From JBGPHT01 sp041484525 (GTDB lineage Bacteria; Acidobacteriota; Terriglobia; Bryobacterales; Bryobacteraceae), in contig JBGPHT010000152.1 of NCBI GenBank assembly GCA_041484525.1, positions 1-18,536 on the forward strand: a DNA stretch of 18,536 bases, written 5' to 3'. Below, in pieces: positions 1 through 10,000 of this stretch (positions are counted from its first letter, which is position 1; every line of letters begins with the position of its first letter). The translations under genes were made by a program, and so were the position numbers. The notes beneath the pieces were generated by a model, which was given only the letters and a program-made list of their open reading frames with translations, did not search any database and was not told the DNA's origin.

Positions 1-48
1 CTGGTCGCGTTGAGCGAGCAGAGCGTTCCGGTCAGGAGAAGTGGGCAT
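1..48 (-). CDS. 5' end of an unidentified minus-strand gene (partial)
   Basis: An ATG at 48 on the minus strand opens a frame of 16 codons (MPTSPDRNALLAQRDQ) that runs off the left edge without a stop. The start is supported by a TATAAT hexamer 15 bases upstream and by the divergent layout with the S9 peptidase gene. There is no strong Shine-Dalgarno sequence. The fragment is polar and has no signal peptide, so the product is probably cytoplasmic. It is too short to assign a family. Confidence 0.45.
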   Translation of the reverse strand, partial: MPTSPDRNALLAQRDQ

Positions 49-62
49 AGATCGCCTGACCG
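29..62. repeat. Inverted repeat flanking the start codon of the left-edge gene
   Basis: Perfect 8-bp arms, CGGTCAGG (29-36) and CCTGACCG (55-62), are separated by 18 bases. In the minus-strand transcript the ATG at 48 sits in the loop. One arm lies just downstream of the TATAAT box and the other within codons 5-7. It could be a repressor operator or an mRNA hairpin that presents or hides the start codon. The symmetry is seen directly; the function is inferred. Confidence 0.45.
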
Positions 63-63
63 C

Positions 64-91
64 ATTATATACTGTCGGAAGTTGAGCCGAA
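64..91 (-). promoter_or_regulatory. Candidate promoter of the left-edge gene
   Basis: On the minus strand there is a perfect -10 hexamer TATAAT (69-64), with a poor -35 candidate TTCGGC (91-86) 16 bases upstream. Transcription would start near 57, leaving a leader of roughly ten bases before the ATG at 48. The -10 is convincing and the -35 is weak. Confidence 0.4.
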
Positions 92-160
92 CCTACGTCC
101 CAATGCTCGTTAACGGGTTTCCATCATTCTGCGGTCGTGCACCCTCCCACCGGGCCACGT

Positions 161-189
161 TTGACATCACCCCCGCGCTTCCCTAAGAT
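161..189 (+). promoter_or_regulatory. Sigma70-type promoter of the S9 peptidase gene
   Basis: A perfect TTGACA (161-166) is followed after exactly 17 bases by TAAGAT (184-189, five of six consensus positions). The expected transcription start is near A196, only about five bases before the ATG at 201. That fits the absence of a Shine-Dalgarno sequence and suggests a nearly leaderless mRNA. The motifs are seen directly; activity is inferred. Confidence 0.65.
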
Positions 190-200
190 TCTTCTATCCT

Positions 201-2684
<2,484 letters not shown>

Positions 2685-2694
2685 GCGATTCGTT

Positions 2695-2723
2695 TTGGGG
2701 CAGGTGCTCAACGCCTGCCCCAA
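2695..2723. terminator. Palindrome between convergent genes (bidirectional terminator or REP-like repeat), copy 1
   Basis: Perfect 10-bp arms TTGGGGCAGG (2695-2704) and CCTGCCCCAA (2714-2723) flank a 9-base loop. The element lies 10 bases after the peptidase stop codon and 4 bases from the Doc stop codon on the other strand, the right place to terminate both transcripts. No real U-tract follows on either strand (TGAAT on plus, AACG on minus). The same core recurs at 10164-10189. Confidence 0.55.
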
Positions 2724-2727
2724 TGAA

Positions 2728-3126
2728 TCACTCGCGGTCTGCAGGCCGGCAATGAGCGGCGAAAAACGATCCGATTTGCTCTTTCGAAGTCGCTCCCTTC
2801 GCTACACTCAACACCAGATCGACCAGTTCCTCTTCGCTGAAGGTTGGATCGAAGCCGTTCACCAGAAGGAACGTGATGGCAGCGTTGGCGCCGGCGCGCT
2901 TGTTCCCGTCGATGGATGCGTGATTCCGAGTGATATGGAACAGGTACGCAGCCGCCATCGACGGGATATCAGGATTTAGATACCGCCCGTCGAACGTGGA
3001 TTGCGGCATCGCGATAGCGGAGAGCAGCATGCCGCGATCTCGCAGGCCGTGCTATCCGCCGTATAGCTCGATTTGTTGCCGGTGCATTTCGAGCACCTCA
3101 TCGAGCGTGAGGAAGACCGGCTCCAT
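2728..3126 (-). pseudogene. doc: Doc (Fic-fold) toxin gene interrupted by an in-frame TAG
   Basis: Read from the ATG at 3126, the frame gives MEPVFLTLDEVLEMHRQQIE then LYGG, a TAG at 3054-3052 (codon 25), and continues without a shift as HGLRDRGMLLSAIAMP to the stop at 2728. Ignoring the TAG, the length is 132 residues, the usual Doc size. The Fic/Doc active-site motif is present as HASIDGNKRAG (usually HPFxDGNKR). Intact Doc proteins normally have a Ser-like residue at the TAG position (YGGS-GLRD), so one TCG-to-TAG change would explain it. Doc toxins phosphorylate EF-Tu. The remnant from the internal ATG at 3030 (100 residues) keeps the catalytic motif but lacks the N-terminal part, and could be made only by reinitiation. 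It begins 12 bases after the antitoxin stop, in standard antitoxin-toxin order. A sequencing error cannot be excluded. Confidence 0.8.
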
Positions 3127-3138
3127 TCCGGCAGGCGG

Positions 3139-3366
3139 CTATTCCGCCAATTTCCGGAAGGCGCCGGCGTAGCGGCCGTGGGCGAGTTTCTGCGCCTTCT
3201 CGAATTTTGTCCGGCGCGCGGATGGCGGGGCGGGTACGATGGTCAGTCTCTTGCCATCGGTGCTGACCTCAAGCGGCGTATCGTCATCGATATTCAGGAG
3301 GTCGAGAATCGGCCGGTCGATCACCAGGGCCAAGCTGTTCCCGTGCTTCGTCAGTCTCTTTACCAT
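3139..3366 (-). CDS. AbrB/MazE-type antitoxin of the Doc module
   Basis: A 75-residue protein. Residues 1 to about 48 (MVKRLTKHGNSLALVIDRPI, then LLNIDDDTPLEVSTDGKRL) form a SpoVT-AbrB swapped-hairpin DNA-binding domain. The C-terminal 27 residues are charged and would be the toxin-binding tail. The ATG at 3366 has a GGAG Shine-Dalgarno sequence 6 bases upstream. Its job is to bind and neutralise Doc and, with the palindrome at 3376-3407, to repress its own operon. AbrB-type partners for Doc are common in bacteria. Its frame is intact although the toxin frame is broken. Confidence 0.85.
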   Translation of the reverse strand: MVKRLTKHGNSLALVIDRPILDLLNIDDDTPLEVSTDGKRLTIVPAPPSARRTKFEKAQKLAHGRYAGAFRKLAE

Positions 3367-3375
3367 GACAGGCTC

Positions 3376-3407
3376 CGTACATCCAATGTATCACCATTGG
3401 ATGTACG
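3376..3407. promoter_or_regulatory. Palindromic operator of the AbrB-Doc operon
   Basis: A perfect inverted repeat: CGTACATCCAATG (3376-3388) and CATTGGATGTACG (3395-3407) with the 6-base spacer TATCAC. It ends 9 bases before the antitoxin ATG, covers the proposed -10 box and touches the Shine-Dalgarno sequence. Its position suits autorepression by the dimeric AbrB-type antitoxin. The symmetry is seen directly; the binding protein is inferred. Confidence 0.7.
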
Positions 3408-3414
3408 ATGCAAA
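3385..3414 (-). promoter_or_regulatory. Candidate promoter of the toxin-antitoxin operon
   Basis: On the minus strand, TTTGCA (3414-3409) and TACATT (3390-3385) are separated by 18 bases, each matching four of six consensus positions. The -35 abuts the stop codon of the upstream hydrolase gene (3417-3415). Transcription would begin about 12 bases before the antitoxin ATG. Confidence 0.4.
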
Positions 3415-5112
3415 CTAGCTTTTGCCGGGTATCAGCCGCAGCACCACACACGAGGGATGTTCGGCGTCGTGATACATCGTCTGACCGGCTTTCAGCAGTT
3501 TGGTCTCATCCGCAATCTTGCCGCCGGTATTCGGATTGCGGTCGAATCGCGGGAAGTTGCTGCTGGATATCTCGACCCGAATCCGGTGGCCTTTGCGGAA
3601 GACGTTGCTCGTCACACCGGCGTCCACCGTAACCTTGTAGATCTCACCTGCATTCGCCAGATCCACCTGCTCGAGCGAGTTGCGGTAGCGCAGCCGCAGG
3701 ATGCCGTCGGTGAGATTGATCGCCGAGCCGTCGGGAAACACGTCCACCAGTTTGGCGGTGAAGTCCGTGTCGCGGGCGCTGGTGGCGACGTACAACTCCG
3801 CCTTCACGGGACCCATCACCTCCACGTCCCCCTTGAGCGGACGGGTCGAGTACACCAGCACGTCGGCGCGCTGTTCCACCGGACGCTGGTCCATCGGGCC
3901 CCACGGAAAAATGTTCGGGTTGCAGCAAACAGCTCCGCCGCGCGTCGGCGCCGGATCGAATGGATCGAAGACGTAACGGTCCGGCATGCCCTTCCGCGGC
4001 GGCCGGGATGCGAGCGTACCATCGCCCGCCAGGGTGTTGGCGTGACCCGCGCTCTCCAGATAGAACTTTTGTTCGCGCGACCCCGAGGGCGGCCATTCCC
4101 GTACCTCGCGCCACTGGTTGGCTCCCATCACGAAGACCTTGACCGGGGGCTTCGAAAGCAGCGGCGAGTCCTTTCCCATCAGCCACTGGTCGAACCACTC
4201 CAGTTGCAGGGCGCGGATCGGCGCCGACGATTCCGCCCCAAAATGCACACCCTCGAACTGGTACGACATGTTATGCGGCCACGGGCCGATCAGCACGCGG
4301 TTCAACCCCGACGTCTTGTGCAGCGCGGCAAACGCCTCCAGATCGCTCTCGACGAAATTGTCGTACCAGCCGCCCACCGCGAACACCGGCACCTTCACCT
4401 TCTGGATCTGCTCGCGCGTGCTCACACTCCGCCAGAACGCGTCGAACGTGGGATGCGCCAGCGCCTCGCGATACATCTCGGAGGGCCAGCCGGTAGCCGC
4501 CACATCCGCCGTACGCAGCGGCAGGTGCAGTACGAATTTGCCGAAGTCCGGATGGTAGCCCGGCGCTTTCAGGTTCTCCGCCATCCACTCCAGGCGCCCG
4601 CCCAGCTTGAGTGCGCCGCCCGTCGAGTAGAACCGGTCGCGGTAATCGTCGTATCCCGAGACCACCGGAAAGATCGCCCTGAGGTGCGGATTGTTCGCCA
4701 GCGCCGCTTTCCACTGCGCGATGCCGAGGTAGGAGCCGCCCGTCATTCCGATCTTGCCGTCGGACCACGGCTGCCGCGCCACCCAGTTCAACGTGTCGTC
4801 GCCGTCCGGCGTCTCCTGCCGGAACGGGTTGAACACGCCCTCGGATTCATACCTCCCGCGCACGTCCTGCACCACGACCGCGTACCCGTGGTCCACGAGC
4901 GCTTTGTAGTTCGGAACCAGGACTTCGCCCTTGCCGTAGGGCGTACGCACCAGGATCGCGGGCAGGCGTCCATGCTCGGACGGCAGGAACACGTTGGCCG
5001 AGAGATGCACGCCGTCGCGCATCGGAACGGGTACGTGCAGGCGTGTGAAGACCGGCTTCTCCGCCGCGCACAGACTGGCGCAGTAACCCGCGATTACAAA
5101 CAGTATTCGCAC
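3415..5112 (-). CDS. Exported CocE/NonD (X-Pro dipeptidyl-peptidase S15) family hydrolase
   Basis: About 565 residues from the GTG at 5112. The first 18 residues (VRILFVIAGYCASLCAAE) are a signal peptide. An alpha/beta hydrolase core follows with the family triad: Ser127 in GGSYLG, Asp251 in GGWYDNF and His280 in IGPWPHN. The C-terminal third is the jelly-roll domain typical of X-Pro dipeptidyl peptidases and cocaine esterases (GPVKAELYVATSARDTDFTA, later GHRIRVEISSSNFPRFDRNP). Likely activity is hydrolysis of an acyl ester or an X-Pro peptide in the periplasm; sequence alone does not decide the substrate. GTG 5112 is preferred over the in-frame TTG at 5124 because GGGA lies 6 bases before it. 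The start overlaps the end of the glycosyltransferase gene by 19 bases, which suggests coupled translation. It is the last gene of the yggS operon. Confidence 0.88.
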   Translation of the reverse strand: MRILFVIAGYCASLCAAEKPVFTRLHVPVPMRDGVHLSANVFLPSEHGRLPAILVRTPYGKGEVLVPNYKALVDHGYAVVVQDVRGRYESEGVFNPFRQETPDGDDTLNWVARQPWSDGKIGMTGGSYLGIAQWKAALANNPHLRAIFPVVSGYDDYRDRFYSTGGALKLGGRLEWMAENLKAPGYHPDFGKFVLHLPLRTADVAATGWPSEMYREALAHPTFDAFWRSVSTREQIQKVKVPVFAVGGWYDNFVESDLEAFAALHKTSGLNRVLIGPWPHNMSYQFEGVHFGAESSAPIRALQLEWFDQWLMGKDSPLLSKPPVKVFVMGANQWREVREWPPSGSREQKFYLESAGHANTLAGDGTLASRPPRKGMPDRYVFDPFDPAPTRGGAVCCNPNIFPWGPMDQRPVEQRADVLVYSTRPLKGDVEVMGPVKAELYVATSARDTDFTAKLVDVFPDGSAINLTDGILRLRYRNSLEQVDLANAGEIYKVTVDAGVTSNVFRKGHRIRVEISSSNFPRFDRNPNTGGKIADETKLLKAGQTMYHDAEHPSCVVLRLIPGKS

Positions 5113-6194
5113 AGCAGATCCCAATACCGCTTCCCGATTTCCTTCACCCGATGGTGCGCCTGAATGTGCCCGGCCCCCCGCTCCCCAATGGCACCGGCCA
5201 CCTCAGTCATCGATGTTAGCAAAATCATGTGCGCCAGCAACGATTCCCGCTCGCCCACACCAGGCGCAATGCGCAGGCACGCATCCTCCGGAAACGCCGC
5301 GCATTCTTCCGATTCCGTGACCATCACCGGCTTGCCGATTCCCATCAGACGTATGACGATCCCGGATGTCTCGCCCGCCGACGGATATCGCAGGTTGATG
5401 CAGGCGTCCACGGCCTGCGCCGCCAGCCAGAATTCGCGCTCCTCGAGGTAGGGCAGCCGCACCACTCCCGGCTGCGACAGGCATGGCGCGATGGCACGCT
5501 CCAGATCGGAAGACACGAAATCGCCCGCCAGCAGCAGCCGGGCACGCGGGCATTGCCGGTGCAATTCGGTAAACGCATCCAGCACCGCGGACACCCGCTT
5601 CGACTCGCGCAGGAAGCCGAACACGCCGAACAGGAACGCGTCCGCTTCCACTCCCAACCGCGCCCGGTAGCGTAACGCCTCCGCCGCCGATGGCAGGGGA
5701 GGCGCCGCGAACAGGTGCGGGATCTCGACCACACGCGCACCGGGTGCGTGCCGAAGAACGGCGTGCGCGGCCGCCCGGTTGTGCACCACCACGGCGCGCG
5801 CGCCTTCCGCCGCCCGCCGCAGCATGGCGTAGTCGAAGTACCGGCTATCGGCGCCCGACGCCGCGCGCCCCTGCCACAACTCGCGCGCCCGGCCGCGGTT
5901 CCACTCGCCGTAGTTGTACACGAACTCTTCGATGTACCGCGGCTCGTCGAGCTGGCCCAGCAGAAAGTGGTGCAGCACGGCATCGTGCATCACCACCACT
6001 CCGGGACGTTCGAGCGCCTGCCGGTACACGTCCGCGTGCAGCCGATTGTTGCCCAGATGGTAGAGCGCGACATCGGAGCGCCGGGGCGCGACCTCGATGC
6101 GCCCGCGAGTTTGCAACTCCGCCAGCAGGGCCGCGGCGTAGTCCGCCACGCCGGTGCGCGCCGGCGGTAGCGGAGAGTAGAATCCAACCGTCAC
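5094..6194 (-). CDS. GT4-type glycosyltransferase
   Basis: A 366-residue protein from the GTG at 6194. The N-terminus (GFYSPLPPARTGVADYAAAL) is the acceptor-side Rossmann entry of GT4 retaining glycosyltransferases. The C-terminal donor domain shows VFGFLRESKR (191-200), LLLAGDF (220-226) and INLRYPSAGETSG (266-278) followed by GIGKPVMVTE (285-294). The usual E-x7-E nucleotide-sugar motif is degenerate: the second Glu position is occupied by Arg282. The GTG overlaps the yggS stop as GTGA, a 4-base overlap typical of translational coupling. There is no signal peptide or membrane segment, so it is cytoplasmic. The sugar and acceptor are unknown; cell-surface glycan or lipid is a guess. The open frame continues far upstream through yggS in another frame, but only from 6194 is it coding. 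Confidence 0.85.
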   Translation of the reverse strand: MTVGFYSPLPPARTGVADYAAALLAELQTRGRIEVAPRRSDVALYHLGNNRLHADVYRQALERPGVVVMHDAVLHHFLLGQLDEPRYIEEFVYNYGEWNRGRARELWQGRAASGADSRYFDYAMLRRAAEGARAVVVHNRAAAHAVLRHAPGARVVEIPHLFAAPPLPSAAEALRYRARLGVEADAFLFGVFGFLRESKRVSAVLDAFTELHRQCPRARLLLAGDFVSSDLERAIAPCLSQPGVVRLPYLEEREFWLAAQAVDACINLRYPSAGETSGIVIRLMGIGKPVMVTESEECAAFPEDACLRIAPGVGERESLLAHMILLTSMTEVAGAIGERGAGHIQAHHRVKEIGKRYWDLLCEYCL

Positions 6195-6856
6195 GGCTTC
6201 TTGCGCTTGCCGAACAGCGCCGTTCCCACGCGGACGCAGGTAGAGCCCTCTTCGATGGCGGTCTCGATATCGTGCGACATCCCCATCGAAAGCTGCGCCA
6301 GGCCGTGCTCCCCGGCGAGCTCGCGCAGCCGCCGGAAGTAGGGCCGCGCCGCTTCCGGATCGTCCGACCAGGGCGGCATCGTCATCAGCCCGAGCAGACG
6401 CAGGTTGGCGCACCCGCGCACGGCCGCGATCAGCTCCGTCAGGACCGCAGGGTCGGCGCCGCTCTTGGCCTGCTCTTCCGAAAGTTTCACTTCTAGCATG
6501 ACGTCGAGCGCGCGGCCCGCCTCGTTGAGCCGCGCCGCCAGCCGCGCGGAATCCACTGTCTGGATGACCTGGAACAGCTCCGCCGCTTTTTTCGACTTGT
6601 TGGATTGCAGGTGGCCGATCAGGTGGAATCGCGCGCCGTCCAGGTTCGCCGTTTCGGGCGCCTTGCCTTCGAATTCCTGGACGTAGTTCTCGCCGAAATC
6701 GCGGAGCCCGAGGTCGTATGCCTGGCGGATCGCGGACGCCGGAAAGATCTTGGTGACGGCCAGCAGCAGCACGTCCGCGGGGTTGCGCCGCGTACGCTCC
6801 GCCGCCCGCGCGATGCGTTCGCGAACCACGGCCAGGTTGTGTGCCAACGTCTCCAT
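6191..6856 (-). CDS. yggS: PLP homeostasis protein, YggS/PROSC family
   Basis: A 221-residue protein, typical for the family. It binds pyridoxal 5'-phosphate through Lys36 in LLAVTKIFP and buffers the cell's PLP pool; no catalytic reaction is established for the family. Other hallmark stretches are LGLRDFGENYVQE, HLIGHLQSNKSKK, LGLMTMPPW, LSMGMSHDIETAIEEGST and VRVGTALFGKR. The single TIM-barrel domain spans the whole protein. ATG 6856 is chosen because it puts the PLP lysine at the usual position. The open frame extends upstream to 7018 but that part has no family character. GGAG lies 14 bases upstream, farther than usual. It is the first gene of the minus-strand operon with the glycosyltransferase and hydrolase. 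Confidence 0.95.
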   Translation of the reverse strand: METLAHNLAVVRERIARAAERTRRNPADVLLLAVTKIFPASAIRQAYDLGLRDFGENYVQEFEGKAPETANLDGARFHLIGHLQSNKSKKAAELFQVIQTVDSARLAARLNEAGRALDVMLEVKLSEEQAKSGADPAVLTELIAAVRGCANLRLLGLMTMPPWSDDPEAARPYFRRLRELAGEHGLAQLSMGMSHDIETAIEEGSTCVRVGTALFGKRKKP

Positions 6857-7051
6857 CGCCGGTTGCACGGCTCCAGTATGGCACGGCAACCGCTTCGTTA
6901 CGGCCGCACCTCGGTGGGAAACGCCCCCGGGCCTAGGCCCTTTTCCGGGCGAAATTAACCTGTTCGACAGGGATTGTAAACACAACTGCAACCTGATATT
7001 TGTTATTCTTACCTTCACAGGGTCTGAAAGTCGATTGAGAGGGAAGGAAAC
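6857..7051. other. Divergent intergenic region between yggS and the TonB receptor, with a GC palindrome
   Basis: This 195-bp region must hold two divergent promoters; I see no near-consensus pair. The clearest structure is the perfect 12-bp palindrome GGGCCTAGGCCC (6929-6940) followed by TTTT, nested inside the outer pair CGCCC (6922-6926) and GGGCG (6947-6951). A short inverted repeat, CCTGT-TCG-ACAGG, follows at 6959-6971. On the plus strand the palindrome plus TTTT looks like a small terminator or attenuator, but no plus-strand gene lies to its left. A weak plus-strand promoter (TTGTAA 6974-6979, GATATT 6995-7000, 15-base spacer) is possible. The receptor gene has a strong AGGGAAGGA Shine-Dalgarno sequence. 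Confidence 0.4.
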
Positions 7052-10000
7052 ATGAAGAAAGCAATCGCTCTATATGTGTTTTCGCTCGCGTATGCCGCGG
7101 GCGCGTTTGCTCAATCTGTAGCTGGATTGGGAGCCGTCTCCGGTACCGTGCGTGATGCAACGGGAGCTAGTATTCCCGACGCGCAAGTAATCGTCGCCAA
7201 TGAGTCCAAAGGTATCCGGCGCGCACTGAACACTACCGAAGCAGGTCTGTTTAGCGCACCTTCGCTAGTTCCAGCGACGGGCTATACCGTCACTATCACC
7301 AAACAAGGCTTCAACCAATACCAGTTGAAGGAACTCCAGGTCCTCGTGGGTCAGGACATCAGTCTCTCCGTTGTACTGGGCGTTGCCGGCACCGCCACGC
7401 AGGTGGAAGTGGAAGCCATCGCTCCCATCGTCGATTCCACCAAGACGGACGTTTCGCAGGTCATCGGCAGCCAGCAGATCCAGGATCTGCCGATCAACGG
7501 CCGCCGCGTCGACTCCTTCGTCCTCCTCTCGCCCGCGGTCGTGCCCGATGGAACGTTCGGTCTGATCTCGTTCCGCGGCATCGCCGGCGGCAACTCTTTC
7601 CTCACGGACGGCAACGACACCACGAACCAGTATTACAACGAGAACGCCGGCCGCACGCGCATCGCCTCGCAGATCTCGCAGGATGCCGTGCAGGAGTTCC
7701 AGGTGGTCTCGAACAACTACTCGGCCGAATTCGGACGCGCTACCGGCGGCGTGGTCAATACCGTCACGCGCAGCGGTTCGAATGACTTCCACGGCACCGG
7801 CTACTGGTTCTTCCGCAACCAGGAATTCAATGCCAAGGACACTTTTGCCACCATTAACCCGCAGGAAAAGCGCAATCAGCTTGGTGTGAGCGCCGGCGGC
7901 AAGATTCTTAAAGACAAGCTATTCTACTTTGCCAACTACGAGATGATGCGGCGCGATTTCCCGCTGATCGCTTCCATCTCGGCTGCCGGCAGCTCGCTGT
8001 TCGACACCAGCGGCAACTTCATCGCCACCTGCACCGCCAGCGCCGCGCAGTGCGAGACCGCGCGCCGCTTCCTCGATCGCCAGTTCCAGACCTTGTCGCG
8101 CACGGCCAACCAGGATCTGGGTTTCGGCAAGCTCGACTGGCGCCCCACCGAGCGCAACGCGTTCAGCTTCAGCCTCAACCTGCTGCGCTGGGTTTCGCCC
8201 AACGGTCTGCAGACCCAGGCGGTGTTGAACAACGGCAACGGCGTCGGCAACAACGTCAACTCTTCAGTCCGGGCAAAATACGGCCGAGCCACCTGGACGG
8301 CCATCCCGACCTCGACCGCGGTGAACGAAGCGCGCTTCGGCTGGTACAACGACAAGCAGTTCGATTATCCGAATGACAAGCTCGCCATTCCCGGCATCGG
8401 GTTCCTGGGCATCAACGTCACCGGCCAGAGCCTCCTCGGCACCGCCACCGACTATCCCCGCCTCAACCCGCTCGAGAACCGGTTCCAGTATGCCGATACC
8501 CTGACCTGGACTCACGGCAGGCACACGTTAAAGTTCGGCGGCGATATCACACGCACCGAAGACTTCACCAACCTGCTGTTCAACCGCACGGGAACTTACA
8601 CCTTCCCGAGCTGGACCGCGCTGGCACTCGACTTCTCCGGCAACACGGCAGGCAACAAGGACTGGTCCACCTTCACACAGACGATCGGCAATCCCATCGT
8701 CGATCTCTACATCACGGACTTCAGCGTTTTCGCGCAGGACCAGTACAAGGTCACTCCGCGGCTGACGCTGAACCTGGGCCTCCGTTACGACTACACCAAG
8801 CTGCCGCAACCGACGCTGACGAATCCGGATTATCCGGCCACCGGCCGCATCCCGGGCTACAACAAGGAATTCGCGCCGCGCATCGGTTTCGCTTACTCGC
8901 TCGATGCCGAAAACAAGACGGTGGTCCGCGCCGGCTACGGCATCTTCTACGGCCGCTATCCGGGCGGTCTGATCAACACCTTCTTCCTGGGCAACGGCCT
9001 CTACCAGAAGTCCATCTCGCTGAACTCCAACACGGCGAGCGATAAAGCCGCCGGTCCGGTCTTCCCGAATATTCTGCCGAATAGCGGCGCTTTCAATCCT
9101 CCGGCCGGTTCCGTCAGCCTGAACATCGCCTCCAAGGATTTCCGCACTCCTTACACGGAGCAGGGCGACATCGCCATCGAGCGCCAGCTCCGCACCGACA
9201 TGTCTTTGACGGCGTCGTACATCTGGAGCCGCGCTCTGCATCTCACTTCGGTGAACGACATCAACATCGGCGCGCCGGTTTGCTGCGTCACCTACCGCGT
9301 CAACGACGCGACCGGTAACCAGACCGGCAGCTACACCACGCCGATCTACGTCCGGCAGAACCGCGTCAATCCGAACTACGCCCGCATCAACATCGTCGAT
9401 GCCGGCCTCAATAGCTGGTACAACGCCTTCGCGCTCCAGTTGAACAAGCGCATGTCGCACTCGATCACGGGATCGGTGTCCTACACCTGGTCGCACGCTA
9501 TTGATGAAGGCCAGGGCGGCGCCGGTACTCCCAACATCTTCGCCAGCGGCGGCCCGCAGACTTACGCCCCGGGCGATTACAGCGGTGAGAAGGGCACTTC
9601 CACGCTCGACATCCGGCAGCGCTTCGGCGTGAGCGCGGTCTGGTCGCCGGTCCTCACACACAGCCAGACCGCCGCCGCCAAGTACCTCGTCAACAACTGG
9701 CAGCTCGCGATTCTGGCATTCGTGAATACGCCCCCGCATGCCACGCCCACCGTCCAGGTCTCCACCACGCCGGCGCCGACCGGCTTCACCTCGGCCAACA
9801 ACGGGACTCTGAACGGCTACACCAGCGGCGGATTGGGCGGACGCGTTCCGTTCCTGCCCATCAACAGCCTGGACGTCGGCCGCGCAGCCAAGATGGACGT
9901 GCGCCTCTCCAAGATGATCCCCGTCACGGAGCGCGCCAAGGCCATGTTCACGTTCGACGCATTCAACGTGTTCAACCACCCGTACTACAGCTCGGTGAAC

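Noticed and set aside
3073..5163. 696-codon plus-strand open frame
   Set aside because: It is antisense to the CocE/NonD hydrolase and reads as Arg/His/Val-rich low-information sequence without any domain; the minus strand has a complete catalytic triad and signal peptide.
6857..7018. N-terminal extension of YggS to 7018
   Set aside because: The extra 54 residues have no family similarity and would displace the PLP lysine from its usual position near residue 36.
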